Source: Globodera rostochiensis
Lineage: Eukaryota > Nematoda > Chromadorea > Rhabditida > Heteroderidae
Direction of reading: 5' to 3'
Assembly (NCBI GenBank): GCA_018350325.1
Contig: JAEVLN010000006.1
Location: 1,635,193-1,699,192 of the forward strand
DNA: 64,000 nucleotides
A program made the position numbers and the translations under genes. The notes under the pieces are model-generated. The model worked only from the letters and a program-made list of their open reading frames with translations, did no database searches and had not been told where the DNA came from. Of this stretch, positions 22,401-32,861 are shown piece by piece (within the stretch, counting starts at the first letter, position 1; each line of letters starts with the position of its first letter).

Positions 22401-24055
22401 CAAAAAGAGTTCCAGAAATAAAAATGGGAATTTAAATTTGTCGCTAAGTGTAAAAGTATTTATTTAAAATTTTTGGAGCTTAAAATAAAAAAATTTCAGT
22501 GAATTTCAAAAAAAATTTCAAAAAAGTCTCGATCTCGGGTCTCGAACCGTGAATTTCTCGGTTTAGGGTCTCGATCTCGGTCTCGAGTCTCGGGATCATT
22601 TCTCGGTCTCGGTCTCGACTCTCGAGTCTCGGTAAATTTCAAGTCTCGAACAGCTCTATTCACTAGCAGCAGGGGTGGATGTGATAAAAAAAAATCAGTG
22701 AAATCCGTGATCACCGTGAAGAAAAAAATTCGTGATCACTAATTTGTGTTCTTAAAAAGAATAGTAGGTCTTCACTAGCACCAGGGGTGGACGTGATCAA
22801 TAAAAAATTCTTGAAATTCCTGATCACCGGGAAGAAAAAAATCCGTGATCACTAATTAGTATTTTTGAAAATTCCTTTTAGGTGGATTAAAGAGAAGATT
22901 GAAAACAATTAAATTTGCGCATTTTAATAACAAAGGAATTCGATGCAAAGCTGGGAGATTGGATGCTTCACAAGCAGGCGTACCTAGTGACGCCGAATGC
23001 CTTGATAATGAATACGGATATTGCTATGTGGCCTATTGTGCAAAAGCTAAGTGTTTTATGGCCGGGGTGTGCACGGATATACTAATTTTAGTATTCATAT
23101 CCGTATCCGTCCGTCCTCATCATATCCGTTAGCCGTCCGTATCCGTGACTTTCCTTAAATTCCATATCCGTTATCCGTCCGTATCCGTGACTTTCCTTAA
23201 ATTCCATATCCGTTATCCGTCCGTATCCGTGACTTTCCTTAAATTCCATATCCGTTATCCGTCCGTCTGTCCTCAAAATCTCATATCCGTTAATATCCGC
23301 GGATATACAGCGGATATACCCGGATAAGTGAATTTTTCATATTCCGTTATCCGTCCGTAATATTTAAAAATTCCAATAAATAGTAATCTACCAATAACTT
23401 TCACTGGTCTGTTAGTAAACATTTCAAAATTTGACCAGATTATGAAAATGATCTCGCCCAAAATTTTCAAACAACATCGAGAGGAACGGGGTTTTTTTGG
23501 TGGCGGGGGGGGGGGGTTGTTACAGTTTTTTTAGTTGAATTTTTTTTAAATAACAAAAAAAAATTTCTACCTTAGAAAATAATGAATACTAAAGACTATT
23601 CTTATCCTAAAAACCAAATTTATTAACAATTAAAATATTATTTTTAAAATTAATCTTTTTTTAGAAAATGAGCATGTTCAAACGCTGTGGGGCTGTTCTA
23701 AGGACAACAGCAGCTGTGATGCATTCAATGTTGCTGTAAGCGCACAGATCGATTCCGTCGTGAAATGCGAGTGCACTTTTGCCGAAAAGGGCGTGCCGTT
23801 TGGAAACAAAAATTTCTCACAAATGCCAACGACGACTACGACGACCACCACGAAGAAGACGACGACAAAGACACAGACCATGATGACGACCTTGAAAGGT
23901 CCAATTCTGATCACTGGGAAGCCCACAACTGCCGGCGGTAATTTTCTAAATTAATTGTTAATGGATTATTAATTGCGCTATTTACAGCAAATCGAAGCAG
24001 TTTTGCCATTTTTTGGACTTTGCTGGTCGCGATTGGTACAGAGTTCAGTCATTAA
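19473..24055 (+). CDS. Secreted Cys-rich two-module protein with Thr-rich stalk and GPI-type tail
   Basis: Exons: 19473-19542, 19610-19720, 20480-20665, 22882-23066 (end uncertain), 23673-23937 (start uncertain) and 23988-24055. Exon 1 is a signal peptide (MKANVVALVAFLAIFVPPNS). Module A has LQCQRG, then QCVEANC, YWDCVDSQKTDTCDRF and VTCHCKFG. Module B has the matching IRCKAG, YCYVAYC, WGCSKDNSSCDAF and VKCECTF, so the protein looks like a tandem duplication of one Cys-rich unit. A Thr-rich stalk (PTTTTTTTTKKTTTK) and a hydrophobic C-terminus (FAIFWTLLVAIGTEF) suggest GPI anchoring. The Cys spacing recalls three-finger domains, but this is inference. Intron 3 is swollen by nested hAT-like elements and intron 2 by a fold-back insertion. 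The junction around 23066/23673 has competing splice choices. Confidence 0.7.
19786..20438. repeat. Fold-back insertion in intron 2 of the Cys-rich gene
   Basis: GACAAATTGGACGAATTATA near 19811-19830 is inverted at TATAATTCGTCCAATTTGGC near 20392, with AATTTCGGAATAT-type extensions on both sides (arms about 45 bp). Between the arms are GC-rich blocks of CCCCGACC type. Exon 2 joins exon 3 in phase when this segment is treated as intronic. Confidence 0.6.
20916..20992 (+). tRNA. tRNA-like segment inside the outer hAT-like element
   Basis: ATGGCGCAGTGGTTAAATTC resembles an A box, and TAGGTTCTAGTCCCC lies about 45 bp later at B-box distance. TTCGCGT and GAGTGAA can pair as an imperfect acceptor stem. 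The T-stem is poor. Probably an RNA polymerase III promoter relic rather than a working tRNA. Confidence 0.35.
21239..21312 (+). tRNA. tRNA-like segment inside the nested hAT-like element
   Basis: GTGGCTTAGTGGTTAAATTC is a good A-box match, and CATAGGTTCAAATCCCC, about 45 bp downstream, is a strong B-box match. A T-rich region replaces the expected anticodon arm. It occupies the same relative position as the segment at 20916. Confidence 0.45.
21508..21531. repeat. Dispersed GC hairpin, copy 1
   Basis: CGGCGGCGCCTATCGGCACC, then GCCG, is a near-perfect palindrome with a TATC/GATA loop, preceded by AAAATTTTCT. Other copies: 22219-22242, 29843-29868, 44390-44414, 47099-47122 and 52767-52790. 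A half copy lies near 41005 and a degenerate one near 31595. Confidence 0.8.
23087..23345. repeat. Tandem 44-bp array of TATCCGT motifs
   Basis: Three near-identical units of CCGTATCCGTGACTTTCCTT, then AAATTCCATATCCGTTATCCGT, flanked by looser ATCCG iterations. It begins next to GGGGTGTGCACGGATA, which resembles other element termini here. No matching right terminus was found. Confidence 0.75.
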
Positions 24056-24837
24056 GCATTGATGATATCAATTAAGGTTATTAATTTAGGAATTCTGGCT
24101 TAATTTGGTTCCATCAATCGGTGTACGCATTTATTTGACCCATGATAAAAAATAGAAATTTATTGAAGTCTTCAACAGTTTTTTGAAAATTCTCTATTTT
24201 TTACTCAGCAAAATCTGGATGAATTTATAAAAATGCAGAACTCAGCTTAAAGTTTGAGATTTCAAATGAAATAAAGTTTAAAAAATGCAAAAAATTAGGA
24301 CTTTTTTTACTTCTTGAGATGTTTTCTCCATTTTAAAAAATTTAAAAGTTAATGTCAATTTTTGTCAAATTGATTTTCACAAAAAAATTCATAACTATTT
24401 TTAAAATGAACATTTTCAAAACTTTAAAGATATGATGCTTTTTATTATTAGAGAAATTTATTTTTAAGACAAAAGCAACATTTGACGGCACCCTTGAATT
24501 CAATTTCATAAAAGAAAGAAATTTTTGTTTGTTTGACATCTCTGAAACTGTTAAATACAAAAAAAAATCAATTTTTTTATTGCATTTTTGTTGAATAATT
24601 TGTCGAAAACACATTTTATGTTTATTTTAATTAACATTATGCCAAATATGTATCAAAAATTGTGAAGCATTTTTTTATTCTTTATTTTCAAAAAAACCAC
24701 AAGCAAATTAGAGCACTAAAAGTGCTATTTTTCGGTGGCATTTTTTTGGCATATTTTGGCCTTTTGTCGAAAAGTCCGGACACCAATGCGCATATTTGGC
24801 CATTTTTGGAGCATATCGATCCGCATCAGGACCAATT
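24056..24837. other. No gene recognised
   Basis: AT-rich sequence downstream of the Cys-rich gene. A candidate AATAAA lies near 24270. No repeats or open frames stand out. Confidence 0.5.
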
Positions 24838-25168
24838 TTGAACCCCGGACCCGAATTCGAACAATTTTTTGAAAATTTGAAAATATCCATCGATCAATTT
24901 TAGCCTCAAAATCTATCATAAAGCATGATTTGGATCATTACTTGGCTTTCGTTGTATTTTGTGCTTTTTGAACAATTTCAAGGCAAAAATTATTTTTGGA
25001 TATTGAATTTTCAAAAAATTGTTAGAATTCGGGTCAGGGGTTCAAATTAGTCGAAATAAATGTCAGATTCAGAATCTCCGCCCTCGAATACCCCACTAGA
25101 AACAACTTTTTCTCGACTTTAAAACTGTTATTTTTTATTTTGAAAAATAGGGCGCACCAGCTACAGTA
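24838..25168. mobile_element. Truncated copy of the GGTAATA-type MITE
   Basis: CCCGGACCCGAATTCGAACA near 24846 and its inverted counterpart near 25019-25045, plus TCAGATTCAGAATCTCCGCC, match the complete copy at 45691-46152. The right end reads CTACAGTATGTATTACC. The left terminus is missing. Confidence 0.65.
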
Positions 25169-26362
25169 TGTATTACCAAAATTCCTTTCCCTCAATTTCC
25201 TGATTTCGGGGAAAATTCGCCAAAATCCCCCGGTTACTGTAAAAATATGTGTTCGGCACGGTATACGGTATTACCGCGGTGTTTTTTTCGATACTGCCGA
25301 TTCGGCGGTATATATTTTTGGGATTTCGGTATTTTTTTTGATGACGGTCCAAATCACCGTTCGTCCTGTTTACCGCGCTATTTTATGGGCGGAATTCCGT
25401 GCCGACCAGGCTTTTTTGTGGTTTTAAGCAAAATTCTTTAAAAAATATGTGCCATGAATAAATAAAAAAAGAAATTTTACAATAATTTAATGCGAAATTT
25501 AGCCAAAACTACTCAAATGTTCGATTTCGGACTTGACCAAAAAATCGGGACCCGGACCCAACACCGAAAATATCAGCCTTGTCAAAAAGAAGAAAACTAC
25601 TAGGCCACCGATTTACTCTTGAAATTAAAAAGTACTCAAGACCACCACCCTTTTTCATTGGCAAAAATTTATTTTTGTCGCTGGATTATGCCATCATTAG
25701 GGGGTGAAAATTTAGTCTCGGCTGGTCCCGGTCCCGGAGGGACCAAAAAACTTGGATCGAGACTTCAATTATAAAAAGCCGGGACCTAATAAACCGGGAA
25801 GTCGGTCCCGTGCTACCCCTTAGTCTAATCCAATATTTATTTAATATACATGGGATTTTGTCCGATTTTTCTTACTAAAATTTAAGTAAACTTGAACTGA
25901 GATCGTGAATCTCGGCACTTTTTCGATCGAGATTCACGGTTGAAATTTCGAAACCGATTGAGAATCTCGGAAAAATCTCGGTCGAAAGTACCGAGAATTC
26001 TAGGTCGCCCGCGCTTTAGTCAAGACAAAATGCCATCGGTCAAATTTTGTTGTTGATTAAGATTAATTTGTCAATAATGGCATTTATTGACTTGAAATAT
26101 AAAAAAACCTCCAAAAGTGCCAAAAAAAGATTAAAAATGAGCTAAACTTGACCAAGAATCCAGTCACTATGCCTAAAAACCTTCAATTCTCTGACCGATC
26201 GAAGAAAGTAAGCAAATTATAATCGAATAAAAAGCATAAAGTTTATCAAAATTCGACTAAATTCTAAACCGAAATTAAAGATAAAAGAAAAAGAAATGCC
26301 AAAAATCGCCCAAATAAATGAGTAAACAGCTCCAAATACACTTCATCCGTCAGTCACATCCA
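25169..26362. other. Repeat-derived sequence, no gene
   Basis: About 25250-25416 has inverted ends (TTCGGCACGGTAT and ATTCCGTGCCGA). About 25560-25830 matches 54060-54320 (CACTAGGCCAYCGA, then ATGCCATCATTAGGGG), followed by GGGACC iterations. Around 25900-26010 are GAGATTCACGG/GAGAATCTCGG inverted motifs. Confidence 0.6.
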
Positions 26363-28412
26363 TCATTTCATCGTCGGTGTAATTTTGTCCTGAAATATTT
26401 TTAAGAATTTCAAAATCACATAATTATTCAAAAAATTGCGCTTATCATAAGATAGGTTCTGTTGTCATGTTAAGTACCGAACAATTTTGTGTGTACAATA
26501 GAAATGTACCGTAAAATTTGTCTATAACAAAAAAGAGTACCGTATATTAAATTACCTTCACTTGATATGCCGTTGAAACCATTTTATTGTCTTGCTCAAC
26601 AGCCTTTTCTAATTCAGCACAGAAGTCAGTGTTGTCCAACTCCTCGTGTTCAAAGCGTACCAGTAGTTTATATGCGGCACAATCAAACATGCCAATCTCA
26701 CTTATAATCTGCTTCATTGCATTCAGTCCGTCGTTATGGCATTTTGTGACCAGTTCGTCCAGATTTTGTATAATAATGCCTTTTAATTGAGCCGTTTCGT
26801 TCAGTGCGTTTTTAGCCAACTCGTCCAACTTTTTACTGCATTTTTCCTTAATATAAATATTATTTTTAAAAGCAACTTTAGCTTTAAAACTAAAAGCAAC
26901 CTACCTTTATAACTAAAGCAATTTTATGATCAAAACTTTTGAGTTGTGCACTTTTTTGCTTAATTTTGTTCCATTCACGTTTAAAGTTGTGGGAAAATTC
27001 GATAAATCCGTCCCCATCAATCAGTGGTTGTTGTTCAAATCCAGCAATTTTGGCAGACAATTCGTTCTCCAAAATGCTCAGTTTTGTGTGAACAATGAAA
27101 TTCTCAATATTCTCGACAAATTCTTTTTGATTTTGAGGCGGAATTTCCTTTTCAGCTTGTCCCCATAACCATCCGCTTGAATTGTTGTCACAATATGACT
27201 CATCATCACGTAACAATTCCCAAAGATACATAAATTTGTTTTTCAATTCCAACACGATCATGTCGTCCGACGTCCATTTGACCTGCTTGATGAGCTCCAG
27301 CCCGACCTCAAACAGGAACGTGTTCATCTCCTTTGCATATCCCGCTTCGAATGAACGTATCTTGGACAATAAATTTTCCAAATAGTTTTTGTTGTCCTCC
27401 AGTTCAGAATTTTTAACTTTTTTGTGTTCCTCCTCTAATTTCTCGCAATTTCCTATTGCAATTTGCAAAGGTTTTTCTAATCGACGCTTCAAAAGTTCTT
27501 CCGTTTCTTTTTTTAGTGGAAAATCCTTCACTTTGTCCAGCAGATCATTCAATTTTTGCTTGATTTCAGGAATATTGCTTAGATCATCTGGTTAATTAAC
27601 AGATAATTAATGAAAAGGTCAAAATCTTTAATCATTGATCTTATTAATATTGATTGGATGATCTGTGTTAGGTAATTAACAAATAAATTAATGAAAAAGT
27701 CTCTAATCATTTTTATATTTGCCCAAATTAAAACAGTCGGCCAGCAATGCGTAGTGGTCAAGAAAAACTAATTTTTTTTCTTTGTGTTTTTTTAAATTTA
27801 TTGTAAAAACCATTTTAAAAATACTTTTGTTTTTTATTACATTAATTTTCAAGCAAAATTCAGTACTCTAAGCAACTTTGACAATTTTTTTAGTCGCTAT
27901 AAATCGATGCGTTCAACCCAAAAAAAGTTTATATTTATGCGTTTAATTGACGGTGTGAAATTTATTTACTTAAAATTAGGGTTGGACGGGACCGGGAATT
28001 TTGGAAAACCGGGACCGGGATTAAATTTGGTCCCGGTCAAAAAAACCGGGACTACTGGACAAAAACATGAAAAAAATGCTTGGAAAAAACCGGGACCATT
28101 ATAAGGGGATTTTAAAAGAATTTTGAAAAACCGGAACTAACATTTCAGTACCAAAATGGAAAAAATGGACCATTTCAGTACTGGTCCCGGTCCCGTCCAA
28201 CCCTACTTAAAATGGAGCCAAAAAAAATGTAACTAACCCAAAGTCATTGGTTCTTGCGCAATCAAAATGCCACCGACCAATATCAGGCACGATGTCTCCA
28301 ACTTTTCCAAAGCGGCCAATTCTTCCAAAGTTGCCAAAGTTCCGTTTTGAATAAATGAAAACAAATGCATTATAAGCACACAACGCAACATAAGCATCGC
28401 GAACATTTTCAT
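26363..28412 (-). CDS. Secreted helical protein of about 391 residues, unknown family
   Basis: Four exons join in phase on the minus strand: 28412-28238, 27587-26905, 26846-26556 and 26389-26363 (TGA). Exon 1 encodes a signal peptide (MKMFAMLMLRCVLIMHLFSF) and the start TLEELAALEKLETSCL. The rest is rich in Glu, Lys and Leu and probably mostly helical (KKETEELLKRRLEKPLQIAI; NCEKLEEEHKKVKNSELED), with a conserved-looking Trp segment (SSGWLWGQAEKEIPPQNQ). No catalytic motif or membrane helix follows the signal. I do not recognise the family; by secretion and context it is an effector-type candidate. Intron 1 holds a hAT-like element (27977-28205). Confidence 0.75.
27977..28205. mobile_element. 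hAT-like MITE, GGGACC subfamily
   Basis: Termini TAGGGTTGGACGGGACC and GGTCCCGTCCAACCCTA, with perfect 8-bp target duplications CTTAAAAT (27969-27976 and 28206-28213). Only 229 bp; the interior is iterated CGGGACC/AAACCGGGA. It lies in intron 1 of the secreted helical protein gene. Confidence 0.92.
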
Positions 28413-28604
28413 TTTTTTTTTCTAAAATTAAAAAACTTTTTGTGAAAAAATGAAAAAAATATATTTTATAAAAATATTTAAATTATTTGTTAAAATTAAA
28501 TAAATTGAAAATGGCGAAAATAAAATGGAATTAAAATGATTTGATGGCACTACTCACTGGGGCGTTTATATTGCCTTCAACAATGTTGTGGCTTTTTTTG
28601 CCAC

Positions 28605-29052
28605 GTTGGATTTGGTGGCATAATTTGAAATTGCCGCGCGGGGATGCCATCCCCAAGCCCACAAGAAATGGCATATGATCACAAAAATTGGGTGAAAAAG
28701 TGCACAAAGTGCATTTGGTGGCATAATTTGAATTTGCCGCGCGGGGATGCTATCCCCAAGCCCCCAAGGCATGGCATATGATCACTGAAAAGTGCGCAAA
28801 ATGCATTTGGTGGCATAATTTGAATTTGCCGCGCGGGGATGCCATCCCTAAGCCCACAAGAAATGGCATATGATCACTGAAAAGTGCGCAAAATGCATTT
28901 GGTGGCATAATTTGAATTTGCCGCGCGGGGATGCCATCCCCAAGCCCACAAGAAATGGCATATGATCACAAAAATTGGGGTGAAAAAGTGCACAAAGTGC
29001 ATTTGGTGGCATAATTTGAAATTGCCGTGCGGGGATGCCATCCCCAAGCTCT
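28605..29052. repeat. Five tandem copies of a 92-104 bp unit
   Basis: Each unit carries TTTGGTGGCATAATTTGAA, then TTGCCGCGCGGGGATGCCAT, CCCCAAGCCCACAAG and GGCATATGATCAC. Copies start near 28611, 28714, 28806, 28898 and 29002. The array abuts an F-box-like exon fragment. Confidence 0.85.
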
Positions 29053-29205
29053 CCGAAATTTGGTGGCCGTTGATATCAAAGACAACATTTTTCGGCTTTT
29101 CTGTGGGTGACTCCGATCTCCACCAATTGCGCCAAATCTCTCCGACTTTTCTCGGCGATTGCCCAAAACTCCGATTGATTTTTTCCCGTTGTGTTTTTCG
29201 AGTTT
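29053..29205 (+). pseudogene. F-box-like family exon 3 fragment
   Basis: Translates as WPLISKTTFFGFSVGDSDL, then [19 protein letters not shown]. This aligns with [15 protein letters not shown] and [18 protein letters not shown] of the intact gene at 49008-52600. No flanking exons are present. Confidence 0.8.
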
Positions 29206-29432
29206 TTGAATTTGTTTTATTGAGTCTGTTTAAAAGTAGGGTTGAGCCCCGACCCCGATCCCCGAACCCCGACCCCGAGCCCCAAGAAGGGGTCGCCCCC
29301 GACCCCCGACATGGCCAACCCCGGCCTCCCCGACCCCCGAACCCCAAACCCGACGGGGATCGGGGGTGAACACCGCTAAAGATCGGACTTTTTTTGGGAG
29401 AAATAAGTACTTTTAAAAAATGTTTTTTTTAT

Positions 29433-29508
29433 AGTATGTGGGGTGTAGTGGTGAGTGTTTGTAGATGTGAGGGAGTTCTGTCGTGGGTTCGGATCTCTAT
29501 GCGTATAT
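29433..29508 (+). tRNA. tRNA-like segment inside the 29237-30267 element
   Basis: GTGGGGTGTAGTGGTGAGTG is A-box-like and GTCGTGGGTTCGGATCTC is B-box-like, about 45 bp apart. It sits near the left arm, as in 20916 and 21239. Confidence 0.4.
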
Positions 29509-29957
29509 TTATTTTTACCTCTTAATATGAACATCAATAGTGAAGTAAACAATTTGTAAAAATTTTTAAAATTATTTCTTGTTTTAAAAATTTTGGATCT
29601 CAATTCAGATCATTTTAAATTTTTTGGTCAGCAAAATTGAACGACTATTTAAATGTAGTTATTACTAGAGTCCGGACCAAAACCCAAAACCAAAACATTT
29701 TTGGGTTGTTTTGTATTGTTTGAGTTCATAACTTTCCGGTGAAAACTACAAAATTTGTGAAATGTTGACCAAATTTCGTTAATTTTAAGCAATTCAATTA
29801 ATTTTTCTTAACAAACATTGTTGAAAGCTTTAAAAAATTTTCCCGGCGGCGCCTATCGGCACCGCCCGACTCCTCACATTCCTAAAAAGCTTCAAAAAAC
29901 ATTTTTTACAAATTACAAAATCGTCTTCACTATTAAGATTTTTGAGGATGATGAATG

Positions 29958-30056
29958 TAGAGCCCGGACTTGAGGACCGATCGTGATTCTCGATCGAGAA
30001 TCTCGTAAAATTTTGACCGAGATTTCGATCGAGAATCACGATCGGTCCGTGCTCTA
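29958..30056. mobile_element. Small nested hAT-like MITE
   Basis: TAGAGCCCGGACTTGAGGAC at the left and GGTCCGTGCTCTA at the right, with ATCTCGATCGAGAATC-type inverted motifs between. Flanks GATGAATG and CATAAATG agree at six of eight positions. A relative lies at 36681-36818. Confidence 0.65.
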
Positions 30057-30372
30057 CATAAATGAATTAAAAAATATCATATTTTATGATTGGCCAGTAA
30101 AAGACATTGCTGAAATTTTTATGAAAAATTGTTATAAATAAAATTTTCTTGAACCCCGACCCCCGATCCCCGACCCCCGACCCCGACAATTGGGCCGTCC
30201 CCGACCCCGACCCTGGCCTCCCCGACCCCCGACTTTCCCGCCCCCGAGGGGTCGGGGCTCAACCCTATTTAAAAGATAAAGTCTCGAGAAAGTTGGATCA
30301 GTTTTTTAAGATAGTATTGTTTTTTGACATTGGATTTAAAATTTAAATATTTTATTAAAAAAATAATGTGAA

Positions 30373-30440
30373 TGGTCTGAGGTGGAAAAGGAGGCTGGAA
30401 GAAATGTGAGTTTTGCCTTATTTTTACGGGCTCCGGGGAA
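30373..30440 (+). pseudogene. F-box-like family exon 1 relic
   Basis: GTGGAAAAGGAGGCTGGAAG, AAATGTGAGTTTTGCCTTAT and TACGGGCTCCGGGGAATCCC match the exon 1/intron 1 junctions at 49030-49080 and, inverted, at 46560-46620. The initiator region is lost. Confidence 0.65.
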
Positions 30441-30734
30441 TCCCCCCGCCCTCACCGGAATGAAAGTCTTTTTTTCATCAACGTAAAGAAAATTTTTGAC
30501 AATTTTCTAGCTCTTCCAGCGTTAACGAGAAAATTTTGCTCTTTTTGACCAATTTTTAAATTGTCAATTGCGGAATTCAAACATGAACAAAATAAACAAT
30601 TGAGCCCACAATTCAATAACGATCTAAAGTTCAGAATCCGTTATTTTTGGAAAGTTTAAATATTCTACCCGCTTCCGGTCTGAATCCCCCCCCCCGTCCG
30701 AATCCCCCCACAGCCCAAACTTTCCGAATCCCCT

Positions 30735-30815
30735 CAACGTCTTAGGCTAAGCCTAAGCTTGATCTAAGCTAATTTGTAAGCTTAGGCTTAGGCCTAGGCA
30801 TAAGCCTAACGAACC
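30735..30815. repeat. Degenerate telomere-like (TTAGGC)n tract
   Basis: CTTAGGCTTAGGCCTAGGC and its inverse GCCTAAGC alternate in a GC-rich dispersed repeat. The same block occurs inverted at 35345-35440, and a short version lies near 52220-52255. TTAGGC is the nematode telomere unit. The tract is short and mixed in orientation, so it is not a telomere. Confidence 0.6.
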
Positions 30816-31238
30816 CCAACCCAGGGTCAGAGGCCATTTTTGTTGAATTGACTTCCCAGTACAAATACGGGGCCGGCTTTGATCTTTATTTTGGGGTCAC
30901 GCAAATAACTCATTTTGCCCTGCGCTTTTTTTCTTTTTGTTCACAGATTAGCCACCCCACTCTTTGTACTGGTTTAGCCGAGTGCTCTCTGTCCAAGTGA
31001 ACACGGCTTTGAAGCGAAAGTGTCACAATTACCCAAACCTTTTTGTTCTTCTTGCTCTCGCTTAAGCCTCAATTCAACACAGCGGAAGCAATAACGTTTT
31101 TTTATGGCTCAAAATCGGTTGTCTCCTTCCGTCCGTAAAGCAAATGAAACTGTCTAATATTACTTTTTTAATATTTCCTGTAAGCAACAAAGGAAAAAAA
31201 GAAGAATGTTGCAGAGCAATTTAGAATAGGGTTATCAC

Positions 31239-31389
31239 TAGTGATGCACGAGAGTCTCGAGTCTCGACTCGAGAAAAGTCTCGGGTTTTTTGGGTCTCAG
31301 TCTCGAGTCTCGGGGCAAGTCTCGGTCTCGGGGTCAAGTCTCAGTCTCGGTCTCGAGTCTCGGTAAATTTTGGGTCTCTTGCATCACAA
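31239..31389. mobile_element. Minimal hAT-like MITE, TCTCG subfamily
   Basis: TAGTGATGCACGAGAGTCTC at the left and GGGTCTCTTGCATCACAA at the right, with only GTCTCG iterations between. Flanks GTTATCAC and AGTATCAC (or GTATCACC) are close but not identical. Confidence 0.7.
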
Positions 31390-31764
31390 GTATCACCCCA
31401 ACCCCCTTCCCGACCCCCAACCGACACTTCCAACCCCGCAAACCCCGACCCCTTTAACATACACCCCCTAAAGATGGCATCATCGAGTGGCAAAATTCAT
31501 TTTTCCCTGAGGGCTTGACTGTGGTGGACGCGTAAATTGAGAATTTTCGGCCCAATTTTCTTAACAAATCTCGTTAAGATCTTCAAAAAAAATTTCCCGG
31601 TGACGCTTATCGGCGCATAATCCGCCCATAAAGTCGATTTCTCTGCTCCTAATTTGAATTGAAATAACAAAACGTGTGGGCGCGGAATTTTTGCCCGACA
31701 AAAATGAAAGGACTCAAAAAATGGTCAATTTCAGGAATTTGTGCTTTAAATTAATTTTTTCATT

Positions 31765-32064
31765 TTGGGCATTTGCCCCAATTCGGTCGATCGTGCCAAT
31801 ATTTTCATCATCATCTGTTTCCGGGGTTATTTGTTTTCTAATGATGTGCCGTCATTTGAACGGCGAGAAAACAATTTGACGTCGGAACGACGATTGATGT
31901 CACGCTATGGCCAGGGGGGGGGAGCAAAATTGGCCATTTGTCCGTTGTTCAACAATTGAGCGCGATGAAGACAATTGGGCCCAAAGGAAAAGCTGAGCGT
32001 ATTGCAGCATTTTAATTGATCCCACCGCCGATAATGACATCGCCAATTCGGGCAACATCTCCTC
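31765..32064 (+). pseudogene. F-box-like family exon 4 relic
   Basis: CAATTCGGTCGATCGTGCCA, then ATATTTTCATCATC, matches the NSTDPVNFII coding stretch of intact genes. CAATTTGACGTCGGAACGAC and TTGTCCGTTGTTCAACAATT, then GAGCGCGATGAAG, match the DLTGERL and LVRCPxERD regions. The frame is broken repeatedly. A hAT-like MITE at 32065 interrupts its 3' end at the SGNIS segment. Confidence 0.8.
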
Positions 32065-32218
32065 TAGGGCGGCTGTTCGAGAGTCTCGAGAGAATTTCTC
32101 GATTTTTTGGGCCTTGGTCATGTGTTTTTAGTCTCGGAAACGAGACTTTTTTACACCACTAAAGATGGCATTTTTGATGAGAATTTTTTCGGTAAATTTC
32201 AAGTCTCAAACAGTCCTA
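32065..32218. mobile_element. hAT-like MITE, TCTCG subfamily, in an F-box relic
   Basis: Starts TAGGGCGGCTGTTCGAGAG and ends CTCAAACAGTCCTA, with perfect 8-bp target duplications ATCTCCTC (32057-32064 and 32219-32226). It contains ACACCACTAAAGATGGCATT, as in the 1-kb relatives, but has lost the tRNA-like and hairpin parts. Confidence 0.88.
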
Positions 32219-32347
32219 ATCTCCTCTCTCCCGTTCATTTAATTTTCAATAAATTCTCTCAAAAGGGAGACAAATTTTCAATATCCATCAATTTATTGTC
32301 TAATAATTTTTGTTCAACTGTTTGTTTGGCAATTTTACGCTTTAAAA

Positions 32348-32853
32348 CAGGGTCGGATTCGTACTTGAATGGCAAGTACAGTGCTTGAAATGGATCCTCG
32401 TACTTAAAAATTAAAAATGTACTTATTTTAAAGAATGTACTTGAAAATAGCCATTTAGCCGGAGTGTTGAAAGTTTATGGGTTTTAATGGAAATATTCGT
32501 GTTTGGCATTGTGTATATTCAAAATTTCAACAGGAAAATAGTCATTTTAACAAAAATGCGTTCTCTCAAAACATTGGATCTTGATTACCTATTTTTGTTT
32601 ACTATTTTTTCCAACATATTTTTATTCAAGATTCATTAAAATTTCCAAAAATTTTCCCGACGACCGTACCCCTCCCCCATTTTACTAAAAAGCTTCAAAA
32701 AGATACGGCACCGGTATTGGGTAAAACACAAAAGTTAAATTGATTTTGGAGAAAATTTTTGGTGTACTTAGATTTTTCGTAAAATTGGCCTGTTTTGTAC
32801 TTGGAGATCAAGATTTTGTACTTGGAAATTGTCTTAACCCGATCCTCGCCCTG
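32348..32853. mobile_element. hAT-like MITE, GTACTTG subfamily
   Basis: Termini CAGGGTCGGATTCGTACTTG and CGATCCTCGCCCTG, with perfect 8-bp target duplications CTTTAAAA (32340-32347 and 32854-32861). The arms repeat GTACTTGAAAAT/GTACTTGGA. A related fragment lies near 47290-47380. Confidence 0.9.
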
Positions 32854-32861
32854 CTTTAAAA

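Larger units (their letters stand above)
20684..22658. mobile_element. hAT-like non-autonomous element, TCTCG subfamily (host of a nested copy)
   Basis: Termini TAGAGCTGTTCGAGAG and CTCGAACAGCTCTA, flanked by perfect 8-bp duplications TTCACTAG (20676-20683 and 22659-22666). Subterminal arms are runs of GTCTCG/TCTCGG. Without the nested copy (21021-22025 plus one target duplication) it is about 960 bp. It carries a tRNA-like segment at 20916 and a GC hairpin at 22219. It lies in an intron just 3' of a splice donor. Confidence 0.88.
29237..30267. mobile_element. hAT-like element, CCCCGACC subfamily
   Basis: Termini TAGGGTTGAGCCCCGACCCC and GGTCGGGGCTCAACCCTA, with perfect 8-bp target duplications TTTAAAAG (29229-29236 and 30268-30275). 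The arms are runs of CCCCGAACCCCGACC. Inside are a tRNA-like segment (29433), a GC hairpin (29843) and a smaller inverted-repeat element (29958-30056). Confidence 0.93.

Noticed and set aside
28605..29052. Possible CRISPR-like array (repeats near 100 bp)
   Set aside because: The units are contiguous tandem repeats without unique spacers, in a eukaryotic genome.
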